Source: Burkholderia sp. H160 (GTDB lineage: Bacteria; Pseudomonadota; Gammaproteobacteria; Burkholderiales; Burkholderiaceae). From it: a stretch of DNA of 64,000 bases. The notes under the pieces are model-generated. The model saw nothing but the letters and a program-made list of their open reading frames with translations. It made no database searches and was not told where the DNA came from. Numbering within the stretch: position 1 is the stretch's first letter; every line of letters begins with the position of its first letter. Location: positions 1 through 64,000 of the forward strand of contig ABYL01000007.1 in assembly GCA_000173575.1 (NCBI GenBank), written 5' to 3'. The position numbers and the translations under genes were made by a program. Shown here piece after piece: positions 1 to 8,244 of this stretch.

Positions 1-388
1 TTTCCGCATGCAGCTGCTCGAGCTTCGCGCAGATCGCGCGTGCCACCGCCGCATCGGGCTCGGCGCTCGCGCGATAGTCGGCGAGCTGGCCGGACAGCAC
101 GTCCTTGGTTTCGAGGAACGTGTCGATCATGTCCTTGCGAAGCACCAGCTCGTTGTTGCGCGCGCGATCGAGCAGCGACTCGAGAATGTGCGTGGTCTCG
201 GTGAGCGCGGTAAAGCCGAACGTCGCCGCGCCGCCCTTGATCGAATGCGCGGCGCGGAAGATCGCCGCAAGGTCTTCGGGGTCCGGGCGGGCCACGTCGA
301 GATTGAGCAGCAACTGCTCCATCTGCGCGAGCAGTTCGTCCGCTTCGTCGAAGAACGTCTGATAGAACTGTGTGATATCGAGTGTCAT
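1..388 (-). CDS. cheA: CheA chemotaxis histidine kinase, N-terminal part (cut by window edge)
   Basis: Only the first 129 residues are in the window; the gene runs off the left edge. They form the histidine phosphotransfer (P1/HPt) domain of CheA, the cytoplasmic kinase that is coupled to chemoreceptors by CheW and phosphorylates CheY and CheB. The phospho-accepting histidine is His48 in the box AAHSIKGGAATFG. The ATG at 388 opens with MTLDITQFYQTFFDEADELL, a typical CheA start. The gene is last in the visible run motA-motB-cheY-cheA, 99 bases after cheY. CheW and receptor genes would be expected beyond the edge. Identification of the family is firm; nothing can be said about the kinase or regulatory domains. 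Confidence 0.93.
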   Translation of the reverse strand, partial: MTLDITQFYQTFFDEADELLAQMEQLLLNLDVARPDPEDLAAIFRAAHSIKGGAATFGFTALTETTHILESLLDRARNNELVLRKDMIDTFLETKDVLSGQLADYRASAEPDAAVARAICAKLEQLHAE

Positions 389-487
389 GCCTGGTTCACC
401 GCGAGTGTGCCTGTCTGGCGTGAGCTGCCGGGCAGCTGCGTCAAGTGCTATCTGTAGTGAGTCAAAAGGTGGCGTTGATTTCGCGGA

Positions 488-865
488 TCACGCCGGGTCC
501 GGATCGGCCAGCGCCGCCACCAGCTCGGTCAGCATGTCCGGGTCGAGCGGCTTTTCGATCCAGCCGGTCGCGCCCGCCGCGCGCGCCGCCTCTTTGAAGG
601 GTTCGCCCGATTCCGTCGTGAGGACGAGGATGGGCGTCGCCTGATAGGCTGGATTTCCGCGCAACGCGGTGATCAGATCGAGACCGGTCTTGCCGGGCAT
701 ATGCTGGTCGGTCAGCACCAGATCGAACGCCATCGCGAGCGCGTTTTCGAGCCCTTCGTCGCCGTCGGCCGCGAGCGTGACCTCATAGCCGGCACCCGTC
801 AGCGTCGCGGCGAGGATCTGCCGCATCGATGCCGAATCGTCGACTGCCAGGATGTGCCTGATCAT
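488..865 (-). CDS. cheY: CheY-type single-domain response regulator
   Basis: A 125-residue stand-alone receiver domain that, when phosphorylated by CheA, would bind the flagellar switch protein FliM and change rotation. The acidic pocket is Asp9/Asp10, the phosphorylation site is Asp53 in LVLTDQHMPG, the switch Thr is at 83-84 in VLTTES, and the invariant Lys is Lys105 in IEKP. There is no output domain, and the length matches CheY. It lies between motB (51 bases upstream) and cheA (99 bases downstream), so it is almost certainly the chemotaxis regulator and not an orphan receiver. A second CheY paralogue elsewhere in the genome is common in this group and cannot be excluded. Confidence 0.93.
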   Translation of the reverse strand: MIRHILAVDDSASMRQILAATLTGAGYEVTLAADGDEGLENALAMAFDLVLTDQHMPGKTGLDLITALRGNPAYQATPILVLTTESGEPFKEAARAAGATGWIEKPLDPDMLTELVAALADPDPA

Positions 866-916
866 GAAAACCTCGCTGCGCTCAACACTCGGCCGCGGCC
901 GGACGGTCGCGATCTG

Positions 917-1927
917 TTACTGGGCCGCCGGCGCTACCGCCGGCACCTTCGGTGCAACCGTCGCCGGCTGCGCAAGTTTTTGCAGCAGCGGCTTCGAGCC
1001 GGCTGCGTCGTCCGACAAGGTCGTCGTCGTGGAGTCGTCGTGATCGAGCACCTCCTCGGACTTCCTGTTCAGCACGATGATGCTGATGCGGCGGTTCTCC
1101 GGATCGAGCGGGTCCGCCTTGTTCAGGTTCTGCGCCGACGCGAGGCCGAGCACGCGCATCACCTTCGCTTCGTCCATGCCGCCCGCGATCAGCTCGCGCC
1201 GCGACGCGTTGGCGCGATCGGCCGACAGCTCCCAGTTGCTATAGCCCTTGTCGCCGCCCGCGTACGGCACCGCGTCCGTGTGGCCCTGCACGATGATGCG
1301 GTTCGGCACGTCGTTCAGCGTATGGCCGATCTCGCGCAGAATGTCGCGCATGTACGGCTCGACGACGTCGCGTGCGGTCGCGAACATCGGCCGTTTCTGC
1401 GAGTCGACGATCTCGATGCGCAGGCCGGTCAGCGTCGAATCGATGCGGATCTGCTGCTTGAACTGGCGCAGCACCGGGTTCGCCTCGATCGCGGCCATCA
1501 GCTTGACCTGCAGGTCGTGCAGACGCACCTGCTCCTGGCGCTCCAGCGCGCCTTGCAACTGCTTTACCGAGTCATCGTTGTTATGCGACGCGGTGTGCTC
1601 GGCGCGGCTGCTGCTGCCGTCGGTCGAGCGGGTTACGCCCTGTGCGTCGGTCGAGATGTCGCGCCCGCCGCCCTTCAGGATGCTCGAATCTTCGGCGCTG
1701 CGATCGCCGCCCCACAGCGTGATCTTCAGCGGCTGGTTGAAGTAGTCGGCGATGCCTTTCAGCTGCACGGTGGAGGCCGAGCTCAGCAGCCACATCAGCA
1801 GGAAGAACGCCATCATCGCGGTCATGAAGTCCGCGTACGCGAGCTTCCACGCGCCGCCGTGATGACCGGCCTTTTTGGGCGAAGCGCGCTTGACAACGAT
1901 TGCGCGGTCTTTGTCCTTGCTGCTCAT
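917..1927 (-). CDS. motB: Flagellar stator protein MotB
   Basis: A 336-residue inner-membrane stator subunit that pairs with MotA to conduct protons and anchors the motor to peptidoglycan. The single N-terminal membrane segment (about residues 31-51) carries the proton-binding Asp33 in YADFMTAMMAFFLLMWLLS, equivalent to E. coli Asp32. The C-terminal half is an OmpA-type peptidoglycan-binding domain, with the signature IIVQGHTDAVPY and a later NRRISIIVL stretch. Translation starts 22 bases after the motA stop, so the two are co-transcribed. Length and composition are ordinary for Burkholderiaceae MotB. Confidence 0.96.
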   Translation of the reverse strand: MSSKDKDRAIVVKRASPKKAGHHGGAWKLAYADFMTAMMAFFLLMWLLSSASTVQLKGIADYFNQPLKITLWGGDRSAEDSSILKGGGRDISTDAQGVTRSTDGSSSRAEHTASHNNDDSVKQLQGALERQEQVRLHDLQVKLMAAIEANPVLRQFKQQIRIDSTLTGLRIEIVDSQKRPMFATARDVVEPYMRDILREIGHTLNDVPNRIIVQGHTDAVPYAGGDKGYSNWELSADRANASRRELIAGGMDEAKVMRVLGLASAQNLNKADPLDPENRRISIIVLNRKSEEVLDHDDSTTTTLSDDAAGSKPLLQKLAQPATVAPKVPAVAPAAQ

Positions 1928-1949
1928 CGATTCGGTTCCCGTCGCCTAC

Positions 1950-2810
1950 TTATTTCGCCTTGACGCGGCGCACGTGCTCTTCGAGCTCGGCGAACGACGG
2001 GCGCTCGGTCGAGAACAGCACCTTGCGGCCGAACTCGACCGCAATGGCCGGCGCGTAGCCGTTCAGGCTCGCGAGGATCGTCACCTTGATGCACTGGAAC
2101 ATCTTGGTCGACTCGGTCACGCGCTGCTCGGCGACGCTCGCGAGCGGCCCGATCAGCCCGTACGAAAGCAGAATGCCGAGGAAAGTGCCGACCAGCGCCT
2201 GCGCGATCATCTCGCCGAGCACCGCGGGCGGCTTGTCGGCCGAGGCCATCGTGTGCACCACACCCATCACCGCGGCGACGATACCGAACGCCGGCATCGC
2301 GTCACCGACCTTGGTCAGCGCGTGCGCGGGCGCCTCGCCTTCCTGGTGGTGCGTCTCGATCTCCTCGTCCATCAGGCTTTCGATCTCAAACGCGTTCATG
2401 TTGCCGCCGACCATCAGCCGCAGGTAGTCGGTCAGGAACTCGATGATGTGCTTGTCGGCGAGGATCTTCGGGTACTGCGTGAAGATCGGGCTCTTCGACG
2501 GATCATCGATGTCGGCTTCGAGCGTCAGCGTGCCTTCCTTGCGCGCTTTCGCGAGCAGCACGTACAGGAGCCCCATCAGCTCCATGTAGACGTCCTTGTT
2601 GTACTTCGCACCCTTGAACAGGGTCGGAATGACGCGCAGTGTCGCCTTGATCGTCTTCATCCCGTTACCGAGAATGAACGCACCGAGTCCAGCGCCGGCG
2701 ATCATCAGCACTTCAACGGGCTGCAACAGCGCGCCGAGATGGCCGCCTTCGAGCGCGTAACCGCCGAATACGGACAACAGCGTCACGAGTGTTCCCACGA
2801 AAATCAGCAC
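1950..2810 (-). CDS. motA: Flagellar stator protein MotA
   Basis: A 286-residue, four-segment inner-membrane protein that forms the proton-driven stator with MotB. The hydrophobic N-terminus (LIFVGTLVTLLSVFGG) and the paired C-terminal membrane segments around FGIVAAVMGVVHTM and LVGTFLGILLSYGLIGP are characteristic; the latter carries the conserved proline region. The start is a GTG at 2810, preceded by a good GAGGG ribosome site at 2817-2821. A terminator-like hairpin lies immediately upstream (2825-2847), so expression from the flhDC side may be attenuated. It heads the motA-motB-cheY-cheA unit. Confidence 0.96.
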   Translation of the reverse strand: MLIFVGTLVTLLSVFGGYALEGGHLGALLQPVEVLMIAGAGLGAFILGNGMKTIKATLRVIPTLFKGAKYNKDVYMELMGLLYVLLAKARKEGTLTLEADIDDPSKSPIFTQYPKILADKHIIEFLTDYLRLMVGGNMNAFEIESLMDEEIETHHQEGEAPAHALTKVGDAMPAFGIVAAVMGVVHTMASADKPPAVLGEMIAQALVGTFLGILLSYGLIGPLASVAEQRVTESTKMFQCIKVTILASLNGYAPAIAVEFGRKVLFSTERPSFAELEEHVRRVKAK

Positions 2811-2824
2811 TGCCGAGCCCTCAC

Positions 2825-2847
2825 AAAAAAGCGACGACCACCGTCGT
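2825..2847 (-). terminator. Hairpin plus T-run between flhC and motA
   Basis: Read on the minus strand, a 5-base-pair stem (2842-2846 with 2832-2836, loop 2837-2841) is followed by six T residues (2830-2825). This is the form of a short Rho-independent terminator for flhDC. It ends only four bases before the motA ribosome site, so it could also act as an attenuator for motAB transcription coming from flhDC. Confidence 0.5.
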
Positions 2848-2849
2848 TA

Positions 2850-2919
2850 CTCTGGTTTACGGCACCGCAGCGGAAAACTTTGGGGAAAAGGGGGCGCTCG
2901 GGTCCGGTGTAAACCAGAG
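2850..2919. repeat. Eleven-base inverted repeat in the flhC-motA gap
   Basis: CTCTGGTTTAC at 2850-2860 is matched exactly by its reverse complement at 2909-2919, with 48 bases between the arms. The arms lie in the 135-base gap before motA. They could be paired regulator sites or a long-range stem that competes with the adjacent short hairpin. Function is unknown. Confidence 0.5.
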
Positions 2920-2945
2920 GCTTGCGCCGCCTCAACGCGTGCCGC

Positions 2946-3587
2946 TCAGAGTTCGGCGGTTTCGAGCGTCGGGGCGGTGCAGCGGGCCTCGTGAGCCCGA
3001 GCGTCGGCCACTTGCGGCACCTGTGCCGCAACTCCGGGGACGGCAATTTGCTGCTCGGCCCGTGTTTGCGCCGCCTTCTTCGTCTTGCCCGCGCGCGAAG
3101 GCGGCTGACACAGCCCGCACACGAACGCGTGCTGCGGATCGTGCGCGTGCGCGACGAAGTGGCCGCTGCAGCGGCGGCAGGCGCTCATCTGCAGCATGCC
3201 CGAGTCGAAAAAGCGCACCAGCGTCCACGCGCGCGTGAGACTGAGCACCGGCTCGTCGTCGTGCAGCTGGACGTGCTCGAGATACAGCCGGTAGCTCTTC
3301 ACGATCGATTCGATCGCGCGACAGCCGCCGTGACCGGCCATGAAACGGTAGATGTTGTAGAACAGCGACGAATGAAAGTTCGGCTGCCAGGTCATGAACC
3401 AGTCGGTCGAGAACGGCAGCATGCCCTTGGGCGGCGATACCCCTTTCAGTTCCTTGTAGAGCTTGATGAGCCGGTCGCGCGAGAGGCTGGTTTCCGCCTC
3501 CAGCAATTGCAAGCGCGCCCCCAGTTCGATCAGTTCGATCGCGAGGGTGATTTCCCGGACTTCGAGTACGACGCTTTTGCTGGCCAT
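2946..3587 (-). CDS. flhC: Flagellar master transcriptional activator subunit FlhC
   Basis: A 213-residue subunit of the FlhD4C2 activator that switches on class II flagellar genes. The start at 3587 (MASKSVVLEV) is chosen over an upstream in-frame ATG because it overlaps the flhD stop by one base and gives the usual length. Four cysteines that bind structural zinc are visible: Cys137 and Cys140 in CRRC, Cys157 and Cys160 in CGLC. The extended region after residue 162 is rich in Ala and Arg, and is probably a variable tail. FlhC is co-translated with FlhD and followed by the motA operon. Confidence 0.95.
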   Translation of the reverse strand: MASKSVVLEVREITLAIELIELGARLQLLEAETSLSRDRLIKLYKELKGVSPPKGMLPFSTDWFMTWQPNFHSSLFYNIYRFMAGHGGCRAIESIVKSYRLYLEHVQLHDDEPVLSLTRAWTLVRFFDSGMLQMSACRRCSGHFVAHAHDPQHAFVCGLCQPPSRAGKTKKAAQTRAEQQIAVPGVAAQVPQVADARAHEARCTAPTLETAEL

Positions 3588-3907
3588 CAGCCGATCTGCT
3601 CGACCGGTTGGCTCGCCATCAGGATTGCCGAGTGCGCGTGCGCGATCGCACTGGGCTTGTCCTTGTCCGCAAGGGCGGAGAGCACCGCGTGATCGTCGAA
3701 GCGGAAGCGGCACAGCATCTGGTTGGTCGCCGCGAGCTTGACGGTCTGAGCCAAGGACAGATTGGCTATCACGTCGGCCAACTGGTCCGAAATGCCCATG
3801 CGGAACATGCCCATCGGCTTGTCTTCGCGCAGCAGACGCTGGGCGAGCAGCAGATAGGAAAGATTGACTTCCCTGATCTCACTGAGCATATGGCTAGTCG
3901 TGCTCAT
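3587..3907 (-). CDS. flhD: Flagellar master transcriptional activator subunit FlhD
   Basis: A 106-residue helical partner of FlhC. The sequence MSTTSHMLSEIREVNLSYLL and the later block ANLSLAQTVKLAATNQML are typical of FlhD. The ATG at 3907 is preferred over the ATG 108 bases further upstream because it matches the family start. The stop codon TGA (3589-3587) overlaps the flhC start, giving tight translational coupling that suits a fixed subunit ratio. The roughly 800 bases upstream are gene-free, consistent with a large control region like that of enterobacterial flhDC. Confidence 0.95.
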   Translation of the reverse strand: MSTTSHMLSEIREVNLSYLLLAQRLLREDKPMGMFRMGISDQLADVIANLSLAQTVKLAATNQMLCRFRFDDHAVLSALADKDKPSAIAHAHSAILMASQPVEQIG

Positions 3908-4089
3908 GATTTCCCCTGTACGTATGCCCGGCTGGTCAGGCCGTTTTTTTGCGGAAACGTTTGCCCGAACGCGCGCGATGAACCCGCGCGAATTGGTTCG
4001 TTTCTGGTCTTGCAAGCATTGTGTCGAAAGGGGACAAAGCAGGAAATCGGAGAGACACCCCGCCAGGCTGCCGGATTAATCCGTCATTT

Positions 4090-4110
4090 GTGTAGGAATT
4101 TTTCCTACAC
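4090..4110. promoter_or_regulatory. Perfect 9+3+9 palindrome upstream of flhD
   Basis: GTGTAGGAA, then TTT, then TTCCTACAC: a perfect dyad centred 193 bases upstream of the flhD start. Its core looks like the RcsB-type box (TAAGAATATTCCTA) known to repress flhDC in enterobacteria, but the centre is one base longer. It may be an operator for a LuxR-family response regulator; the regulator is not identifiable here. Confidence 0.45.
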
Positions 4111-4306
4111 GTCTGGATGCAGCGAGGCGCCAGTTGGGAAGAAGCGATGCGCGGAGGGGGACTGTCAATGCGCGCTGGGAATTTTTACGGCTGCGGCGTG
4201 CGCAAAACGGTGAGTTTTCGGAACTTCACCGCCGCACCGTAAAACTGTGGAAGCCGATTATAAGACCTTTTCAAGCGCCTGCAATGTGGCTCGCTTAGAG
4301 GCCTTT

Positions 4307-4536
4307 CCCGATTCAACCGTCCCTCAGGTCCGCCGCTTGCTACTGTGCATTCTGCTCGTTGAACGGTGAATCAGGTCAGTGGAATTTCGCTTCCCGATTA
4401 TCGGGACGCCGGGGATTGAACCCCGCCCGGAAGCCGTAACGGCCCATGTTTCGCGCTGTAACAACATTAAGCGATTGAAAAATCACTCGAATTACTGCGG
4501 TCGATCCCGATAATGAACGCTAAGGGATTACCCGAT
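4307..4536. repeat. Cluster of CCCGAT motifs
   Basis: CCCGAT occurs at 4307-4312, 4393-4398, 4506-4511 and 4531-4536, and inverted (ATCGGG) at 4400-4405, where two copies form the dyad CCCGATTATCGGG (4393-4405). Spacing is irregular. They could be binding sites controlling the glycosyltransferase or flhDC, or chance in a G+C-rich region. Confidence 0.35.
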
Positions 4537-4707
4537 ACCTTTTTCGGAGCACCCCCGGGCGGCGGCCAACCGCGCCCAACCGTCCGTCGGGCATTCACTC
4601 CTCGCGCCATCCAGCCGTCGTGCGAAGCCCCCCGGTAAGTAGCAAAACTGTCATGGGATCCGAGTCAGCGCCAGGGCGCCAGCTCCGATCGACACAGGAG
4701 AAAACGC

Positions 4708-5772
4708 ATGCGAATCGCACAAATCGCGCCGCTCTACGAAGCCGTTCCACCGAAACTCTATGGCGGCACCGAACGTGTCGTGTCGTATCTGACTGAAGCG
4801 CTGGTCGATCTCGGACATGACGTCACGCTGTTCGCGAGCGGCGACTCGGTCACGTCCGCGAATCTCGAGGCGTGCTGGCCGCGTGCGCTGCGCCTCGACC
4901 CGACGGTTCGCGATGCATTGGCGCCGCATGTGCTGATGATGGAAAACGTCCGCAAGGTCGCGCACGAGTTCGACGTGCTGCACTTTCACCTCGACTACAT
5001 GCCGTTCCCCCTGTTCACGACGATGGACACCCCGTTCGTGACCACGCTGCACGGCCGTCTCGATCTGCCGGAACTGCAGCCGGTGTTCGACGCGTTCTCA
5101 CACGTACCGGTCGTGTCGATTTCGGATTCGCAGCGCATTCCGCTGCCGCAGGCGAACTGGCTCAACACGGTCTATCACGGCCTGCCGGACCAGCTGCTGA
5201 CGCCACAGCTGCACAAGAAGCCCGAATACCTCGCGTTCCTCGGCCGCATCTGCCCGGAAAAGCGCGTCGATACAGCTATCAAGATCGCCGCGCAAAGCGG
5301 TCTGCCGCTGAAGATCGCCGCCAAGGTGGACAAGGTCGACATGGAATACTTCAAGCGCGAGATCGAGCCGCTGCTGTCGATGGCGCATGTCGAGTTCGTC
5401 GGTGAGATCAACGAGGCGCAGAAACCCGAATTCCTGTCGGGCGCGAAGGCGCTGCTGTTCCCGATCGACTGGTCCGAGCCGTTTGGCCTCGTAATGATCG
5501 AGTCGATGGCCTGCGGCACCCCGGTAATCGCGTTCAACCGCGGCTCGGTGCCGGAAGTGATCGACCACGGCGTGACCGGCTATATCGTCGAGGACGTGCA
5601 GGGTGCGGTTGCCGCTCTGCAGCGTCTCGACGAGCTGTCGCGTACCGAAATCCGCACACAGTTCGAACGCCGCTTCAGTTCGAAGACGATGGCGCAGAAC
5701 TATATCGACGGCTATACGGCGTTGATTGAAACGACGCGGCGCCCGGTATTGCGCCAGGTGGCGGTCGGCTAA
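4708..5772 (+). CDS. Family 4 glycosyltransferase
   Basis: A 354-residue GT-B fold glycosyltransferase of family GT4, probably cytoplasmic. The N-terminal half begins MRIAQIAPLYEAVPPKLYGG, the glycine-rich acceptor-side loop of the family. The C-terminal half has the nucleotide-sugar signature: EYLAFLGRICPEKRVDTA, then a glutamate pair in SEPFGLVMIESMACGTPVIA, and GSVPEVI. An AGGAG ribosome site precedes the ATG. Donor and acceptor are not deducible. Its position beside flhDC suggests a link to cell surface or flagellar modification, but it stands alone, with terminators downstream, and may serve another polysaccharide. Confidence 0.85.
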   Translation: MRIAQIAPLYEAVPPKLYGGTERVVSYLTEALVDLGHDVTLFASGDSVTSANLEACWPRALRLDPTVRDALAPHVLMMENVRKVAHEFDVLHFHLDYMPFPLFTTMDTPFVTTLHGRLDLPELQPVFDAFSHVPVVSISDSQRIPLPQANWLNTVYHGLPDQLLTPQLHKKPEYLAFLGRICPEKRVDTAIKIAAQSGLPLKIAAKVDKVDMEYFKREIEPLLSMAHVEFVGEINEAQKPEFLSGAKALLFPIDWSEPFGLVMIESMACGTPVIAFNRGSVPEVIDHGVTGYIVEDVQGAVAALQRLDELSRTEIRTQFERRFSSKTMAQNYIDGYTALIETTRRPVLRQVAVG

Positions 5773-5781
5773 GCGCGTTTG

Positions 5782-5813
5782 AAAACGGCCGGCGCTTTGC
5801 GGCCAGCCGTTTT
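5782..5813 (+). terminator. Candidate terminator after the GT4 gene
   Basis: AAAACGGC (5782-5789) pairs with GCCGTTTT (5806-5813), with further GGCC pairing inside, ten bases after the stop codon. The stem ends in a T run, so it fits a Rho-independent terminator. Confidence 0.6.
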
Positions 5814-5929
5814 CGGTACGCTTTGAACCCACGCTGTGAACCTTCGCATATAGCGGCCAATTGCGGGCGAATCCGATCTCGAAATCGTTTGCGCGAGCGG
5901 AAATCGAAGTTGCCTCGCTGTCGGAGGCC

Positions 5930-5961
5930 AAATAAAGCCGCCCGATACGGGTGGCTTTTTT
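5930..5961. terminator. Bidirectional terminator between GT4 gene and H-NS gene
   Basis: GCCGCCCG (5937-5944), loop ATA, CGGGTGGC (5948-5955; one G-T pair), then six T residues on the plus strand. An A-rich stretch (5930-5936) supplies a T-rich tail on the minus strand. It can end transcription from both converging genes. Confidence 0.8.
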
Positions 5962-6072
5962 AATACAGGGATGGTTGCGGCTCCACGTCGGATTAGCGCG
6001 CGGCCGATAAGCCGAACAGCAAAACAACCTTCAGTCCGCTTTCACGCCGTCTCACCTCACCGCAGGCGGAAA

Positions 6073-6375
6073 TCAGGCTGCGCCGATCAGATAGCGCTCG
6101 CGATTCTTGCCGACGATCCATTTGGGCGGCTTTCCGCGCCCGCTCCACGTGTTGCCTGACTTCGGATCCTGATATTTCGCCGGCAGCGGTGCCTTCTTGG
6201 GCGGGCGGCCGCGCCTGGCGGCGACCGCGAAGCCAAGATCCTGAGCGGTCAGACCGTATTCGGCGATCTTTTGGCGGATGTCGGCGACGACGTTGTCGAT
6301 TTCCGTGCGTCGCGCTTCTTCTGCCTGCGCCTGCAATCTGGCGATCTGCGCCTTGAGGTCTGCGTATTGAGACAT
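6073..6375 (-). CDS. H-NS family nucleoid-associated protein
   Basis: A 100-residue H-NS/MvaT-class silencer of AT-rich DNA. Residues 1-40 form a coiled-coil oligomerisation segment (MSQYADLKAQIARLQAQAEE). A basic linker with an AT-hook-like RRGRPPKK (54-61) is the betaproteobacterial variant. The C-terminal DNA-binding domain (about 66-90) contains YQDPKSGNTWSGRGKPPKW. Several paralogues are usual in this group, so no gene number is given. The intergenic DNA upstream is visibly AT-rich, consistent with autorepression. Confidence 0.92.
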   Translation of the reverse strand: MSQYADLKAQIARLQAQAEEARRTEIDNVVADIRQKIAEYGLTAQDLGFAVAARRGRPPKKAPLPAKYQDPKSGNTWSGRGKPPKWIVGKNRERYLIGAA

Positions 6376-6660
6376 TCGGTTCTCCCTTCTCTAGAACTCA
6401 TTCGACCGCAGACTAGCTGCAATTATAAAAATCCGCAATGGCCACTAATACCGGTTTAGGAATTTTCCTCTGATTATTATTAAAGCATGTGAATTGTAAA
6501 ACCTGCGCCTTATCTCACAATAGTTTATAAATCATGTCCAAATTGACAATCCTTGACACTTGATTCGGCATTGCCTACATAGAATTGCGCGCTCAAGGTA
6601 CGTACTCGTCGTTTTCGATACGTGCTTCTGAAGTACCAATTCTTTTTAGGATTACCGACC
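6376..6660. promoter_or_regulatory. AT-rich divergent promoter region of the H-NS gene and aqpZ
   Basis: This 285-base gap between divergent genes is much richer in A and T than its surroundings, especially at 6415-6600. No coding sequence is supported. It is a likely site for H-NS binding and contains the promoters of both genes; I could not pick a single convincing -35/-10 pair. Confidence 0.55.
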
Positions 6661-7401
6661 ATGCAGCTGTCAAAGCGCTTCGTTGCCGAATTGTTCGGCA
6701 CCTTCTGGCTCGTGCTCGGGGGCTGCGGCAGCGCAGTCCTCGCCGCCAACTTCGCCGGACCGCTTCACGGTCTGGGGATCGGCTTCGTCGGCGTGGCGCT
6801 GGCCTTCGGCCTGACCGTGCTGACGATGGCTTTTGCGATCGGCCACATTTCGGGCTGCCACCTGAATCCGGCGGTGAGCGTCGGTCTGACGGTCGCCGGC
6901 CGCTTTCCGGTGCGTGATCTGCTGCCGTACATCGTCGCGCAGGTGATCGGCGCCGTGCTTGGCGCATTCGTGTTGTCGCTGATCGCGTCGGGCAAGCCGG
7001 GCTTCGACCTCGTCGCAAGCGGCTTCGCGACGAATGGTTACGGTGAGCAATCGCCGGGGCACTACTCGCTCGCCGCCGCCTTCATTTGCGAAGTGGTGAT
7101 GACTGGCTTCTTCCTGTTCGTGATTCTGGGCGCGACCGACCGCCGCGCGCCGGCCGGCTTTGCGCCGATCGCGATCGGCCTGTGCCTGACGCTGATCCAC
7201 CTGATCTCGATTCCTGTCACCAACACGTCGGTCAATCCGGCGCGCTCGACAGGCCCGGCGCTGTTCGTCGGCGGTGCGGCGATCGATCAGCTGTGGCTGT
7301 TCTGGGCCGCGCCGATCATCGGAGCAGTGATCGCGGGCGTCGTCTATCCGCTGATCGCCGAAGATAGCAGCATCCATGCGCAGAATCCGGCGCTCGACTG
7401 A
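6661..7401 (+). CDS. aqpZ: Aquaporin Z
   Basis: A 246-residue inner-membrane water channel with six membrane spans. Both half-helix signatures are present: Asn69-Pro70-Ala71 (HLNPAVSVG) and Asn192-Pro193-Ala194 ([11 protein letters not shown]). The selectivity filter residues match E. coli AqpZ with a constant offset of six: Phe49, His180, Thr189 and Arg195. These favour a strict water channel over a glycerol facilitator. The ATG at 6661 is chosen because it has an AGGA site 11 bases upstream and begins with the family sequence; an in-frame ATG 39 bases earlier lacks support. Confidence 0.95.
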   Translation: MQLSKRFVAELFGTFWLVLGGCGSAVLAANFAGPLHGLGIGFVGVALAFGLTVLTMAFAIGHISGCHLNPAVSVGLTVAGRFPVRDLLPYIVAQVIGAVLGAFVLSLIASGKPGFDLVASGFATNGYGEQSPGHYSLAAAFICEVVMTGFFLFVILGATDRRAPAGFAPIAIGLCLTLIHLISIPVTNTSVNPARSTGPALFVGGAAIDQLWLFWAAPIIGAVIAGVVYPLIAEDSSIHAQNPALD

Positions 7402-7530
7402 CGGCCAGTTCGCCGCGTCTGTCGCGTGATCGTCACGTAGTCAGCATGAATGGGCGCCCCCGTCGGCGCCTTGCAGGCGTGCACCGCTGCTAGAATCGGG
7501 CGACTTCCCAGCCTCGTACAGGTGCTTTCG

Positions 7531-8244
7531 ATGAACTGTTTCCGCGGATTCCTGCATGGCCTCGCACTGTTGCTCGGCGGCTTGTGCGCAAGCCTGTCGC
7601 AGCCAGCCGTGGCCGCGGCAGGCGGCAATATCGAAACCCTCGTATTCGTTCGACACGGTGAGAAGCCTGCGCAAGGCTATGGCCAGCTCGACTGCCAGGG
7701 ACTCAACCGTGCGCTTGCGTTACCCGCGGTCATCGCCGCCAAATTCGGCAAACCCGATGCGATCTATGCGCCGGACCCCGGCCAGCAGAAAGACGACAGC
7801 GGTCATCCGTACTATTACGTGCGGCCGCTCGCGACGATCGAGCCGACCGCGATCCAATTCCAGATGCCCGTGCAAACGCCGTACGGCTATGCGCAGATCG
7901 ACCAGCTCGGCAACGCGCTCGTGGTTCCGGCCAATCGCGGCAAGCTGATCGTCATCGCGTGGGAGCACAAGCTGATCGAGAAACTGTTGCGGCAGATGTT
8001 AAGCGCGCATGGCGGCAACGCCGCCGATGTGCCCAATTGGCACAGCGACGACTTCGACAGCATTTACATCGTGCAACTCGACTGGCAGAACGGCACACCG
8101 CGCGCGAGCTTCAAACACGATCGCGAAGGACTCGACGGACGGGCGGCCGATTGCCCTTGCGCGGCATTGCCAGGAGTGTCGGCGGCTGTCGGTGGGACAA
8201 CCGCTTCCGCAACTTCGGCCGCTTCGGCGCGTGCGTCGGATTAA
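7531..8244 (+). CDS. Exported histidine phosphatase superfamily protein
   Basis: A 237-residue protein with an N-terminal signal peptide (hydrophobic to about residue 29, ending AVAAAG). The catalytic RHG motif of the phosphoglycerate mutase-like superfamily is LVFVRHGEKP, with nucleophile His42; the second active-site histidine is probably in IVIAWEHK. The ATG at 7531 follows an AGGTG site and gives a proper signal peptide; an upstream in-frame start would bury it. The C-terminus is low-complexity Ala/Ser/Thr. A periplasmic phosphatase role is inferred; the substrate is unknown. Confidence 0.75.
   Translation: MNCFRGFLHGLALLLGGLCASLSQPAVAAAGGNIETLVFVRHGEKPAQGYGQLDCQGLNRALALPAVIAAKFGKPDAIYAPDPGQQKDDSGHPYYYVRPLATIEPTAIQFQMPVQTPYGYAQIDQLGNALVVPANRGKLIVIAWEHKLIEKLLRQMLSAHGGNAADVPNWHSDDFDSIYIVQLDWQNGTPRASFKHDREGLDGRAADCPCAALPGVSAAVGGTTASATSAASARASD

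Larger units (their letters stand above)
3908..4707. other. Long gene-free control region between flhDC and a glycosyltransferase gene
   Basis: Some 800 bases between divergent genes with no credible coding sequence on either strand; the open frames seen here have no family features. It contains a 21-base palindrome (4090-4110), several CCCGAT motifs (4307-4536) and a GGGG/CCCC hairpin (4411-4424). It most likely carries the flhDC promoter(s) and the promoter of the glycosyltransferase. A small RNA cannot be excluded by eye. Confidence 0.6.

Noticed and set aside
701..1963. A 420-codon open frame on the plus strand
   Set aside because: Antisense to motB and cheY; no domain and atypical composition.
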